This document shows, piece by piece, positions 1 through 10,094 of a stretch of DNA of 64,000 nt; within the stretch, counting starts at the first letter, position 1, and every line of letters starts with the position of its first letter. The notes under the pieces are model-generated. The model was not told the origin of the DNA. It ran no database searches and was given only the letters and a program-made list of their open reading frames with translations. Made by a program: the position numbers and the translations under genes. This DNA is from Phaeoceros laevis (taxonomy: Eukaryota > Anthocerotophyta > Anthocerotopsida > Notothyladales): the NCBI GenBank assembly GCA_049999765.1, contig JBNGIQ010009459.1, positions 163,813 through 227,812 of the forward strand, written 5' to 3'.

Positions 1-126
1 GGTTGGAGTCCACATCCGTACCTTCGCCTGATCCACCATCTGTGGACTCATCATCCAAGTCTATAACACCGACCTCTTGTGCTAGTTGACGTAGCCAGGT
101 TGGTGTCCTGTAAGTACCACGCTCGC

Positions 127-669
127 TCATTTATCGCAACTGCCAGCATTGTTTGACTCAACCTGCCTCCAACAGTGCATACAGACAGTGCGATTTTCGT
201 TGCCAACCAAAGATTGAGTGACTAGTGTGTGTTCTTGAATATGAGGTTTGGCCAAAACGAACAACTTAACATCCAACTGCTGCAAGTAGGTTTCTAATCT
301 AGCAACCTGATCAGTAAGGCTGTCCAAAGTAGACAATATGTGTTGAGTACGGCACAAAGCTGTGCTATTAATGTTATGAAGGCGTTGGGACAAGTGTTGA
401 ACTGACACTGCAAGAGACTCTTCTTGACTTAACCCTGTTACAGACTCAGAGTGATGCTTTACAACAGGCTCTCGTCGACTGTAGGACAAGGATCTACGGA
501 ATGGATAAATGCTGGGATTTGCAGTAGCAAGATTGGGACTCCTATCCGGAAAATGGTGCCTACCAGGATGCCGAGCCCCTGACACTGGTATGTTGGTGAC
601 TTCGTAAGGTGGGACTGCTGAGAACACTCTTCTTTGATTTCCTTGGTGACGCCTATGGCGGTGGGCCAT
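127..669 (-). CDS. Internal ORF of the LTR element, function unknown
   Basis: This is a 180-codon open frame within the retrotransposon body, one frame off the gag-like ORF upstream. Its N-terminal third is rich in Arg, His, Ser and Pro; a helical stretch with heptad-like Leu/Val spacing follows near residues 95-135. Cysteines near the C terminus (CMHCW) do not make a classical zinc knuckle. The stop TGA overlaps an ATG (ATGA at 130-127) that opens another frame to the window edge, rich in acidic and Gly/Ser residues. It is possibly part of a frameshifted gag; I cannot assign a family. Confidence 0.35.
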   Translation of the reverse strand: MAHRHRRHQGNQRRVFSAVPPYEVTNIPVSGARHPGRHHFPDRSPNLATANPSIYPFRRSLSYSRREPVVKHHSESVTGLSQEESLAVSVQHLSQRLHNINSTALCRTQHILSTLDSLTDQVARLETYLQQLDVKLFVLAKPHIQEHTLVTQSLVGNENRTVCMHCWRQVESNNAGSCDK

Positions 670-671
670 CT

Positions 672-1061
672 CTAAGAACCAGTTGAATTTTTGCTAACAG
701 CAACTTGAGAAGAGAGCTTATTCTCACTTCTGGCCTTGGATTGTGTAGAAGCAATCACGTGCGCCTTCATTCGAATCTCAGCAACACGATTGGAGTAGCC
801 CTCCATATCGGCCCAGCAACTCCACAGGCCAGCATCCATGCGTGCACACCACAACTCTCCGCTTCACAGTTGTCTGCAGGATCTGAGGGCAAGTATCTTG
901 ACCCTCTTCTTGCGCACTAGCAGCACGCGTCGGCGTTCTTGAACAGCGGCATACCCAAGAGGGATCTTATCCACCAGGTGATAAACTAGGTGCTGTAGAT
1001 CGGAGCCTACAAAGTTCGCCAAGTAAATCAGCCGACCACACTGCGCCGCCAAATCATTCAT
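672..1061 (-). pseudogene. gag-like ORF of the LTR element, broken by an in-frame stop
   Basis: An ATG lies about 10 bases past the primer-binding site and opens a frame that runs to 672, interrupted once by TGA at 864-866. No zinc-knuckle (CCHC) motif is seen and the sequence is not recognised beyond its position where gag should be. The single stop in an otherwise continuous frame suggests a decayed gag rather than two genes. Confidence 0.45.
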
Positions 1062-1070
1062 GATTGCACC

Positions 1071-1083
1071 GGCTCTGATACCA
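1071..1083 (-). other. Primer-binding site (initiator tRNA-Met)
   Basis: The minus strand reads TGGTATCAGAGCC directly after the LTR terminal CA. This is the standard plant copia primer-binding site, used to prime minus-strand DNA synthesis, and it fixes the direction of the element. Confidence 0.8.
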
Positions 1084-1282
1084 TGACGTGATATACTTGT
1101 AACATAGATTGTATTATATGAGCACGCGGATGTGCTTGTACTTGTGTTCACGCGAGAGTGCAAGTGTCACACGAAAGATCTCGGTCGTTACTCATGTAAC
1201 CGTTCCTAGCCCTAACACCTATTCTAGGTTAACTACACATATTTAAATCTATATAAGGGAGGGGCCGAAGCTTCCTCCAACA
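1084..1282 (-). repeat. 5' LTR, about 199 bp
   Basis: Its bounds are the TG...CA ends on the minus strand (TGTTGGAGGAAGC at 1282, ACGTCA at 1084). A TATATAG box lies at 1255-1249, only about 30 bp inside the LTR start, which would make an unusually short U3. The second LTR is outside the window, so identity between LTRs and the target-site duplication cannot be read. Confidence 0.7.
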
Positions 1283-1334
1283 TTGTCAGCTTGAACAATT
1301 TTCACACTTGAAGGACAACCTGCAAAAAAGTTTC

Positions 1335-1400
1335 TAACAGTGAGGTGAGCTCCTTCTCTTGATAAAAATTTCCAGCAGTAAGGTGAGCTCCTCCCCTTGA
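1335..1400. repeat. Two diverged tandem copies of a ~40-bp unit
   Basis: The core GTGAGGTGAGCTCCTTCTC at about 1340 recurs with a few changes at about 1380 (AAGGTGAGCTCCTCCCC). Both copies are followed by TTGA. No gene is visible in 1283-2040; a 139-codon plus-strand ORF here has no recognisable content. Confidence 0.5.
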
Positions 1401-1965
1401 AAAATGGAAGTGGACACTGGAGTGAGGGAGCAAGGTTGATTAGCTGCTCAGATCCACTAAGCAGGCCCCTACTCAGATGAATTGACTGTGAATCGACCAG
1501 CTGAGACAAAAATGCCACCACTGAGGCAGTGCGATTCACAAATTCTACAGCCAGCGAGCTAAAAGGCCACATTGAAAGATCCATCTGAAAATCTTGACTG
1601 CGGCAGAGACGTTTCTAACAAACCTGGAACAAGCTTGACTGGGGAAGAGGCATTACGTCTCCATCCACTCTCTCCGGTGCCTGAAAATGGCATGTGCAGC
1701 CACAAGATGAGAGATCAGCGCAGCACTCCTCCACCACTCCCGCAGCTAGAAGAACAATGCAGGCGCACGAAAAATGCAGGCGCTCGAGAAAAACCAGGCC
1801 GCGAGCAAAAGCCTGCAGGCCGTGACGCAAAACAGGCACCACGAAAACTAGCTGTCAATTCTGGGCCGGGATCGGGGCCTCGCCGGTTGCCGGAAAATAG
1901 CTCTCCGGCGGCCTCGTTATGTCTCGGCAGTTGCGGGTTACGTCTGTTAACGGCCTGCGGCCATA

Positions 1966-1990
1966 TAACCGGCCGCGAAGCGGCCGGTTA
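1966..1990. repeat. GC-rich perfect inverted repeat (hairpin)
   Basis: The 11-bp arms TAACCGGCCGC and GCGGCCGGTTA flank a GAA loop. ATAT on both sides can extend the stem after a small bulge. It lies in non-coding sequence between the retrotransposon and the PPR relics. Role unknown. Confidence 0.6.
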
Positions 1991-2039
1991 ACATATACTT
2001 AAACTTGGGCCAGCAAATGTTGCAGGTTTAGGTCAGGGC

Positions 2040-2700
2040 AACCTTGCAGATTCATGTTCCGATTCATGATCAGGAGCACCTGAGGATTGAAAGCTGATCA
2101 TCCCATTGTTGGCACAAGCTTGCCTGGTTGATATGTATGCTAAATGTGGGAGCTTGCTGGAAGCTAGCTCAGACAATATTTGACAGGCTGGCCACCGAAA
2201 CTTTGAAGACTTGGAACGCCATGATCACAAAGAGTGAAGTATTAGATGAGGCGGGAAGAATGTAAACTTGACAGTAGGACAATAAAAGATGTGGTGACAT
2301 GGAATTATACCATATGTTTGTTTGCCTTTTGCAAACAAACATATGCTGATATGGGAGCTTTGCACCAGGGCAAGCAGCTTCATTCATGTATTCGTGATCA
2401 AGGATTGGAAGCTCACAGACGTGTTGGCAGCTATATATTTTAGTGAAGATGGATGCAACTCGTGGCAGCTACGAGGAAGCTCGTGGGGTGTTTGACAAGT
2501 TGCCTACCACCCTTGTTTTGTACTGGTCAGTACATATACAACGTGAAGGCACCAGTTGCTTTCAAATGGCAACGCTGGACATCACATGTGTATTGTGTAA
2601 GCTTCCTCCAACCATGTGGAGTGTTGGAGCATTGCATGAGGGAAAGCAGCTCCATTCACAGGCCGAGGATCGAGGCTGTCCACATACTAGTTATTAGCTG
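2040..2700 (+). pseudogene. Decayed PLS-type PPR gene fragments
   Basis: Short stretches of PPR consensus occur in shifting frames. They include CLVDMYAKCGSLLEA near 2115, IFDRLATETLKTWNAMI near 2170, DMGALHQGKQLHS near 2350, GSYEEARGVFDKLPT near 2460 and GALHEGKQLHS near 2630. Stops and frame changes between them exclude a working protein. Intact members are organelle RNA-binding proteins used in RNA editing and processing. Repeated similar blocks suggest several duplications before or during decay. Confidence 0.75.
2311..2345. repeat. Perfect 15-bp inverted repeat with a 5-nt loop inside the PPR relic
   Basis: The arms CATATGTTTGTTTGC and GCAAACAAACATATG surround CTTTT. The palindrome sits where PPR linker sequence should be, just before the DMGALHQGKQ motif, so one arm probably replaced original coding sequence. 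Confidence 0.8.
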
Positions 2701-3780
2701 AATTGTTGAAAGCTCGTCCTGGGCACCAACCTGTAGCTCAGTACGGTGCACCTGGACTGCTGGATGTCCCACAGCTGCCGCGGGATTGCGCTTGCCACCA
2801 GTTGGAGCATATGGCTGGTGGGCCTGAAGGGTGTGTTGTACTTGCTACATGATGCTTGCAACAAGTTTTTCTTGTGTCCTGTGTGATTTGATTGAGAATT
2901 GATGGGTTCTAGATCTCCAGCAGGAAGTGATGGTCGAAGGACACATTGGCTGTGGTAACCGGAGGCAACAAGGAATCCATTCGAGATTTTGTTTCAAGAT
3001 CTAGCTCTAGTGGCTGAAGAAGGAGCACCCGTGGAGGATTGGACATATTCGTGAGCTTCTCCTTCCTTTGAATTAATTGGGCCAGGGCTGTCTCCGGTAG
3101 GTGTGGTGCACCTGTCTCTACTGAAGGTTCCAAGAGTGAGAATTTGGCAGGTCAAAATGCTGACATTTATCCCTCCGACGGCCATTCCTCCATCGAAATC
3201 GTGGAGGCTGTGGCCAACGTGAACTACTGAGGAAACAGTTTTGCTCCGTGCACTGTTGCCCCTGTCCAAATCATCTCCTGCTGGAACCAGAGTTGTGAAT
3301 GTCAGCTCTGAACTAGGTCGTCTTCAGGTACCTCCTTTTTTGCCTAGTGCTCTGAAGCTGCACCACTGATGGATTGGTCAGGTGGAGTCGTACAACGTCT
3401 TGAGCAAATCAATGCTGGCCATGGGGTGAATGCAGTATGTAGCTTGAGAATGAAGCTTGGAGGGAGAAGGTGACAGATGCTATCGACCTTGACCAGGAAA
3501 CTGCGATGTACATGGAAGCAGCAAGGGCAGGAGGAGAAGCGTAGAAAGATGGGGTTATCCTTGGCCACAGCAACGTCAGGTCTGCAGCTGCCAGGGCCGG
3601 CCGGCTTCAACCTCAGCAGACTTACCAAGAAGATGCTCGTTGTGAACGCTCTTGAAACCTGGATGAGTTATGCTGCAGGACAAGCTCATCAGCAACTCTA
3701 CCGAAGGCTGTGGTGTCTGGAACGATCGTGATTAACTTTGAGTTTCCAAAGTCAGTAATAACAAACTAGAGTCACATTAA
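2701..3780. other. Stretch with no supported gene
   Basis: Both strands have only short ORFs with no recognised domain, no tRNA and no strong repeat. It is probably older intergenic or decayed PPR flanking sequence. Confidence 0.4.
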
Positions 3781-3861
3781 GGCCTCCTGGTCTAGTGGCA
3801 TGAATCTCGCTTGTTTAAATTTGATTGCGAGAGGTCGCGAGTTCGAATCTCGCCGAGCCCC
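3781..3861 (+). pseudogene. tRNA-Pro-like relic (possible SINE head)
   Basis: The D-arm region (TGGTCTAGTGGCATGA) and the T arm (GCGAG-TTCGAAT-CTCGC) are well kept and match plant tRNA-Pro. The anticodon stem CTCGC/GCGAG is intact, but it encloses a 16-nt loop (3811-3826) instead of 7, and the UGG anticodon is gone. The acceptor ends pair at only about 5 of 7 positions. A normal intron is unlikely, because plant tRNA introns are confined to Tyr and elongator Met. It is either a dead tRNA gene or the tRNA-derived head of a SINE; no SINE tail was identified. Confidence 0.65.
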
Positions 3862-3949
3862 TCCTTGCAGTATTTGAGAACCGTCTTTCGCTGTGTAGTC
3901 AAAAGGTGCTCAAGAGCCGGGGCGCCATTTATTGGGCACTCAAAAGCTG

Positions 3950-4620
3950 GGCAACATTCTTTGGGCGCTCAAAACGGGTGACATGGAATACCATGGTTGC
4001 TGCATATGCTCAGGATAGGCTCGATCAAGGAGCTCTGCATAATCTGGGAGTCCAAGATTGATTTACAACTTCGAAATTTGCATTCATGATTGTAGACTAC
4101 TATAAATTTGTTCCGGACAGGTGATGATGAGTTCATGCCTAGTCCTGCTCAAGGTGCTGCTGGACAGTGACTGAGGCCCCGGGTGAAAAATTGGCTGCCN
4201 NNNNNNNNNTGCTTCTGACCACAGGTTGCACGAGATGACGACGCCAACCTCATACAAGTGGGTTTACATTAGTCGGAAACTGCCTGGTGGACATGTATGC
4301 ACAACTGTAGGAGCTTAGGGGATGCACGGAAGAGTGTTTGATAGTCTGCCAAGTAAAGATGCGGTGACCCGGAATGCTATGGTCGCGGGATATGCCCAAC
4401 ATGCACTTGATCAGGAGGTCCTCAATCTCTACTCGTGCAGGAGGCGACCACTTTCGGTAATCGTGTTACATTTGCATGCCTCCTGCAGGCATGTCCCAGC
4501 ATTGGAGCTTTACCCGAAGGGAAGCACCTTCATGTACAAATTAATGCAAGGGGAATGAAAGTTGATGTGCTTGTCGGCAATGCCGTGGTGGACGTAGACA
4601 AACTGGAGGAGCCTACGAGA
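3950..4620 (+). pseudogene. Second block of decayed PPR repeats
   Basis: PPR consensus appears as VTWNTMVAAYAQD near 3985, GNCLVDMYAQ near 4275, VFDSLPSKDAVTRNAMVAGY near 4340 and TFACLLQACPSIGALPEG near 4470. A stop and frame changes lie between them, and a 10-N gap falls inside. The motif order (YAQ, then LLQAC and ALPEGKHLH) is that of PLS-class repeats. It is a remnant of one or more PPR genes, not expressed as a full protein. Confidence 0.75.
4200..4209. other. Assembly gap (10 N)
   Basis: Ten unknown bases; the true gap size may differ. Confidence 0.99.
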
Positions 4621-4684
4621 CGCTTGCATACCCCACCTTGCCTTGCTTCCATTCGTTATCCCTTCAAAGTATCCCCAGAATCCG

Positions 4685-5108
4685 AAATACTAGTAAACAT
4701 TGACCAGGAAAGCAAACATGGCCAACCTGCACCTGCTGCACCGGACAGGTTGTAGCTGGTCAACCGCAACGTGATGCCCAGCCAGCTGGTTGCACAGCTA
4801 AGCTCTGCAGCTGTACCTGTAGTTCCCGCCTTCATGAAGTTCCTGGCTGTGCACGATAAATGCACTAATCACCTCACAAGCTGCTCTCCTCGGTCCTCAA
4901 AATGTGGCACCACTTTACGCATTACTTCACCCAACAAGGGGTTCTGCACATGATGCTTACCACGTTGCTTTGCTTTCTCCCTAGGACTGAAGTACTACTA
5001 GACATTGACCAGGGAAGCGAACATGGCCAACCTGCACCTGCTGCACCTGCTGCACCGGACAGGTTGTAGCCGGTCAATAGCAACGACATGCTCCGACAGC
5101 TGGTTCCA
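4685..5108 (+). repeat. Direct repeat of ~110 bp (4685-4798 and 4992-5108)
   Basis: Both copies carry ACATTGACCAGG, CATGGCCAACCTGCACCTG and CACCGGACAGGTTGTAG in the same order. The second copy has an extra CTGCACCTG unit. It lies just upstream of the LRR gene, so it may be a duplicated promoter or a short dispersed repeat. Confidence 0.75.
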
Positions 5109-5262
5109 AATAGGCACATCTCCATAGGCAACAACAGAAGTCTTCATCCCCGGATATGCCCTGAGCTCCTCCCTCCCGATATAAGCTCCATGAACAACAC
5201 AAGTCCCAGGCAGGCCACAAGTTTTCCTCTTTGAATTGTCCTAGTTACACACCAACAACATC

Positions 5263-6473
5263 ATGGAGTGTTCCACCAGCAGAAGAATGGTGCTGACAAG
5301 CAGCCTGCAGCCTGGAAAGAGACAGTTCACTGCGGCATTGTGTTGCCTCCTCCTTTTTCTGCAGGTCTCCTCGGCAAGGTCCTGCACATCCGGTGACCGA
5401 GCCGCATTGCTATCCTTCAAGCTTTCAAGCAAGGCACGGAGAGGGACACCGTTGGTCTGCTCGCCAACTGGGTGAAGGGAGGCGACTGCTGCTCCTTCAA
5501 GGGCGTTACCTGCAACTCCAAGGGCCGGGTGGTGAACCTCACCATCGAGGTGCCGCCGGTGGCGCCGGATTGCGACTCCGGCCAGGGAGACATCTGCCCT
5601 AACCTGCAACGCATTCCGAGCAAAGCCAACCTCATCGGCAAGACTCTGTCCAAGCTCTCTGCACTGGAAGTCCTCTCTCTCGTCAGATTCGACACCCTCC
5701 AGGACGTCACTCCCACGGGGTTGAGCGCGCTCAAGAAGCTGCGGATCCTGGAGCTGGAGAGCGCCAGTTTCCAAGGACCCGTGTCCCAAGACATCGGCAA
5801 GATCACCTCCCTGGAGTACCTCAGCCTCAGGGGCAGTCCCCTAGACGGCCCCCTGCCTGCCAAACTCTGCGGCCTGGTGAAGCTCAAGACTCTGGACCTC
5901 ACCACCGGCTTCACCAACTTTTTCGGGCCACTGAACGGACCTCTCCCGAGCTGCATTGGCAACCTGAAGAAGCTGCAGTACCTCTACTCCGAGTACGGCC
6001 ATCTCTCAGGGCCCGTGCCCGCATCCTTTGCGCAGCTCAAGAAGCTGAAAGAGGTGAAATTGTCAGGCAACGAGCTGTCCGGCTCCCTTCCCGTGCTTTC
6101 TGCTGCGCGAGGGCTTACCGTGTTGAACTTGGACGGCAACCCGTTTGTCGGCTCCGTTCCTCCCTCCTACGGCAACCTCTCCAAGCTGGTGGAGCTCCGG
6201 CTGGGAGGATTGAATGTGTCCGGCGAGGCGGCCCATCAGTTCACCCAGCTGACTGGAACCCTACCCCAGGCCCTGGGCAAGCTCATCAAGCAGAAGGTCC
6301 TGGTCATTCGAGCCACCCAAGTCGCAGACCCCATTCCCGCCGCCTACGGCAAACTGATCAACCTCGTGGACTTGGAGCTCGATCACAACCAGCTCACTGG
6401 CCCTGTGCCCAACCTCAGCAGACTCAAGAAGCTCGTTACGCTCAACCTGGAGGGTAACCATTTCGACCAGTGA
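5263..6473 (+). pseudogene. Secreted LRR protein (DRT100/PGIP-like) with one frameshift
   Basis: The start at 5263 gives a signal peptide (hydrophobic run FTAALCCLLLFLQ) and the first half of a plant LRR N-terminal cap (CTSGDRAALLSFK). The second half of the cap (GLLANWVKGGDCCSFKGVTC) is in another frame, which then runs without a stop to 6473. A one-base indel must lie at about 5410-5440, where TTCAAGCTTTCAAGC is a short near-duplication. About ten LRRs of the plant LxxLxLxxNxLxGxIP type follow. There is no transmembrane segment or kinase, so the product would be an extracellular LRR protein of about 400 residues. It is either a recent pseudogene or a sequencing error in an intact gene. A GATATAAG box lies near 5179. 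Confidence 0.75.
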
Positions 6474-7201
6474 CCAGCTGTCCGTACATCGGACACCTAC
6501 GGACCACATTTTTGCGTGCTTTCAGTGGCTGAGTGGATTTTTGTTTTGGAGGAAGGAAGGACTTCCTTGCGCGCTCGGAGTCGTGGAGGAGGGGCAGATT
6601 GATACACGGCCAAGCACGCAAAAGACACTATTCTTCTTCTTGGATTGGGGCCGAAGCCGCTGAAGCCAGAATGCACATGATGTTCGGTCGATCTTCAAAC
6701 CTGGAATGCTACTTAATACCCTAGTTGAGACGCATACTACAGGTGTTCTTGGTCTATCCATGGGTACCAAAGTGTTGGGAGTTTTTTTTTTCTGTTTTGC
6801 GACTGGGAGCTTCATTTTCACAGAGCCCCACAGCCGCCGACTGTTCGTTTTGGCTGACAGCAACCTTTGAAAATGTAAAGATGTAGATCCAGCATGCTGC
6901 TTTGAAGTTTGAACTACATGTACACTAAGTTTCAAGCCCCAACTTTCAGGATTTCTGAGGAAAGCTACTGAAAAGGCAATCGCAGGATAAAATATCTGAA
7001 ATGGAGGTTTTGTGACAAATGGTAGGAAGGCATGATCCTCTCTCTCTGACAGCCAGAGCCCCTTCGCGCAGATTGGTGAACTGGATTTGTATTGTTTCGG
7101 GAGCTTTGAAAATTGAAAGTTTGAAGCTTGAAGATGTAAATAATATGGAAATTACTGGCACAAGTGCACCTGTAAAATTATTATAATACACATGGATGTC
7201 A
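6474..7201. other. Intergenic: 3' regions of two converging genes
   Basis: The flanking genes converge here (LRR from the left, PIN-like from the right). I see no coding potential, only a T-rich tract near 6780. Confidence 0.5.
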
Positions 7202-8638
7202 TCAGAGTGGAAGCAACCTGATGGAGGCATTGCGTCTGGCAACAGCTGCTTCCATGTTCCGGCGATCCAACGTAGCCACATTGCTGATGGACAGCTGCTC
7301 TGACAAGGCCATGATGGAAGCAGCTGTCTGCCCCTGCCTCATCTCCATCACTTCCTGCTTGAGTTGGGCGAATCGTTTTAAGTCTCGGAAGGTATCTGGG
7401 TAGTACTCCACGAAGATGCCAGCCTCGATGCATCTGTACAGGAAGAGCTCCAGCTGCACTCCCCTGAGGCCCCCGATCCTGCTCCGGATGAGTTGGGTTG
7501 CTTCGATGACGCACTCCAGAGACAGCAACTTCCGGGAATTGCCCATGAGCTCCAGAGAATGCAGGCAGAGTGGGGAGTAGAGATCATAGCTGTCCAGCAA
7601 GGCTACCAGGAAGGAGGAGTCCAACAACCAGGAGTTACTGGAATCAGGTTTCGCAGGACATGCCATCTGCATGATCAACAGGAGGAGGACGTGTTCTTTA
7701 GGCACAACGACGACCAGCCTCGAAGGTGATGCCCCACTATAGCAGGAGGGGAGTTTGATGGTACTAGATGATTACCTCTGTCGTTCCCGTCTGAGTGCTG
7801 CAGGAATTGGTTGCTGCACCTGCAGTTGGAAGGTAGGGGTTAGAGAATTGTTCCCTGTTGCTTGCAAACTGTCAGACCTAATGACTACAACTATTGATTT
7901 CGTACCTTCTGAATCTCCATCATCGGGGTCCTCTAGTGACCAGACTGGCTTAGGGTGACTCTCTTGATCGGCTGCAAACCTGGAACAATCCCCACACAGA
8001 ACAAGTTTGATCAGCAGGACCACAAGATCAGCCTGGTTTGGTGAAGAGCTTTCAATTTCTCTTCGAGAAGCTCACCACAGGCCATGCTTCTTTCGGAGGG
8101 ACCAGATGCGGTTGTAACTGGTGGTCAAAGCCTCTCCGACGCAGCTGAAGTTTGTTATAGGATCTCGTCGATCACTCCACTTGTCACCACAGCAATATCA
8201 TGGTTTTCAACAACAGAACCTGAAATACACCAAAGAAAGCCAACATTGCAACAGCGAGAACTGCCAACGGGCCAATGTTTCTCTACCTCAAAGTCCTCGG
8301 CCTGAAAACTCCAAGCATCCACTGCTGCAGCAAGGTCCACCGGCGAATTGTGACCTGAGCACATACTGATAGCGAGCCAGACAAGACTTTTGCTGGGATA
8401 TCCACTAACCTGCATTTGCAGGCGCATCCAGCCTCTCCTGCCGGGACTTGAGTTGCGCTGGCGCACTGATGGTCCCAGACCTGGATGTTGAAGCTGAAGC
8501 TCGCTCGCCAACACTGGCTCTCGCCTCCAGAGCAGCTGACACAGAGGCACTCAACTTATCCACGTTTCGTTGGTCCGGATAGCTCAATTCAGTACTGGAT
8601 AACGGACTCTCTGTCCTCACCGAAATCTTCTCAGCCAT
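7202..8638 (-). CDS. PIN-like domain protein, six exons, 327 aa
   Basis: The model is read from splice sites: 8410-8638, 8287-8354, 8076-8179, 7906-7979, 7776-7819 and 7202-7666 (984 nt, open throughout). The start ATG at 8638 is the MAEK codon; an in-frame upstream ATG exists at 8659. Residues 1-170 are Ser/Ala rich and not recognised. The last exon looks like a PIN nuclease fold: SWLLDSSFLVALLD (Asp189), SLECVIEATQLI (Glu224) and SNVATLDRRNMEAA (Asp307), spaced as in VapC-type PIN domains. At the usual third acidic position the protein has Thr287 (GQTAASIMAL), so metal binding may be weakened. Known PIN domains cut RNA; activity here is inference. The fold is less certain than the gene. Confidence 0.7.
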
Positions 8639-8659
8639 GTGTGCCGCTCTTCCCTGCAC

Positions 8660-10094
8660 ATGAGGACTCTACTGGTTGCTGCATTCCAGTCACAGCTTGT
8701 AGAAGAAAAACTGCAGTCAACCGACAAAATCAGAGACAACTTACATCGCCAGCACAGACAATCCTGCCATCTTGGGCACCAAACCCATCCTGCTGGTAAT
8801 CCGGACTTCTCCTGGCAACCTGGTTGAACAGCGGAGCTCTTCACAACGCTATGTCAGAGATTGTCAATCCAAGCCTCCCAAAATTGCGATAGCAGAGTCA
8901 AGAAATCGATGCCCACTTGAATTTGGCGGACAAAGAATCTGTGCGCCAAGGACACCCGGGCTGTACGGATTTCCTGGAGACCGCAACTCGGAAGTAAGGC
9001 TGACAGTGTGCTGTGGTTTTGCGCTCCGCAGTGGATTGACTGCCCAGCACTTCAGACGGCACACATGAGTGAAGCCTGACAGCCATGGCATTATCCATTG
9101 GACACTCCTACTACGGCTCCGATATGAGAGCTAGAGCACGATAGAGCAGCACCCCAGAGTGCGAGGGTGCAAGTTGCAGCTTGCCAAGGATCACAACGAC
9201 GCCCATAAGTTCGATTGTCACGCTGTCCTACTTCTGGTGAGCGGTAGCGCGTAATGCAAGTTGAGGACGGCATCTAACGAAAACCGCCGCGTGCTGACCG
9301 ATCAACTGGCTTTTCTCGGCAATCGAAGTTGCTTGGAGGTATTTTTAGGTGTTCGTGGGGGTGCCCGTCTTTTTTTGGAGATAGCAAGAGTCTTCTGATA
9401 GATGGTTCCAGGGTACTCCCCTGCTATGCTTCATCCAGTAAAAGACAAAGTGCCCCAGCTGTGCCTCGGCACCAGGCAAATACACAACTTAAATGAAACT
9501 TGCTAATCTCTAAGGACTACTGCCGTAATGCTAGGAAGTAACCACCGACACATTTTCTACCTGGCAGGGTGTTAATACTTTTAAACATCAGAGCTACACT
9601 GGCGCTTGAGCAGGGACATGAATCAAGAAGCCCCTTCGAGTAGCAAAAAGGAGCTTGTTGCATCCAGCACCTCTTCGCACCTTACGAACTGCCTCTCACC
9701 AGCTTGCCTCCACTATAACTTGGCATCTGCCCCCACAGCCAAAAGGAGAGGGATAATTTCATGGACTGGAGCAATTCATCAGCTCTTTCCAAGACAGTCA
9801 CACAAAATGACCCAGATGCTGACTATCCAGGGTTTTAATTCCTGCTCACATGAAATCTGCAGACTTCAAAATACCTCAGTCAGTAGGACATCTTCAGAAC
9901 CGCCTCCGCACTGCCCAAGCTTCGTTTGTTAGCTGGACATTAGCCAGAAGCCGGTGAGCCATTCATGAAGCTTCCATAGACCAATGCACCTCTGCATCTT
10001 CTCAGTACAGTCTTCCCTCCTCGGTGTCCTTCACGCTTCTCACTAATGGCTTACCAAAGCTTGGCAAAGTCCCCCTCTGCAGAATGCCCTATCC
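8660..10094. other. Intergenic, no supported gene
   Basis: ORFs up to about 108 codons exist on both strands, but none has a recognisable domain, splice-supported extension or signal peptide. It includes the upstream region of the PIN-like gene and the 3' flank of the gene ending at 10095. Confidence 0.4.

Larger units (their letters stand above)
1..1282 (-). mobile_element. 5' part of a Ty1/copia-type LTR retrotransposon
   Basis: Read on the minus strand, the element starts at 1282 with a 199-bp LTR (TGTTGGAG...CGTCA). It is followed at once by a primer-binding site complementary to initiator tRNA-Met (TGGTATCAGAGCC), the usual arrangement of plant copia elements. Internal sequence continues to the left edge of the window, so protease, integrase, reverse transcriptase and the 3' LTR are not visible. 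The gag region is broken by an in-frame TGA and a frame change, so this copy is probably not autonomous. Class assignment rests on the LTR start and primer-binding site; no pol motif could be read. Confidence 0.75.

Noticed and set aside
1572-1991. A 139-codon plus-strand ORF between the retrotransposon and PPR relics
   Set aside because: Low-complexity Pro/Arg/Gly composition, ends in the GC-rich hairpin, no homologue recognised.
3811-3826. Reading the tRNA-like sequence as an intron-containing tRNA-Asn (GTT)
   Set aside because: The body matches tRNA-Pro, plant tRNA-Asn has no intron, and the acceptor stem is mismatched.
5241-5962. Minus-strand ORFs of about 180 codons opposite the LRR gene
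   Set aside because: They are shadows of the LRR repeat codons; the plus strand holds the signal peptide, cap and repeats.
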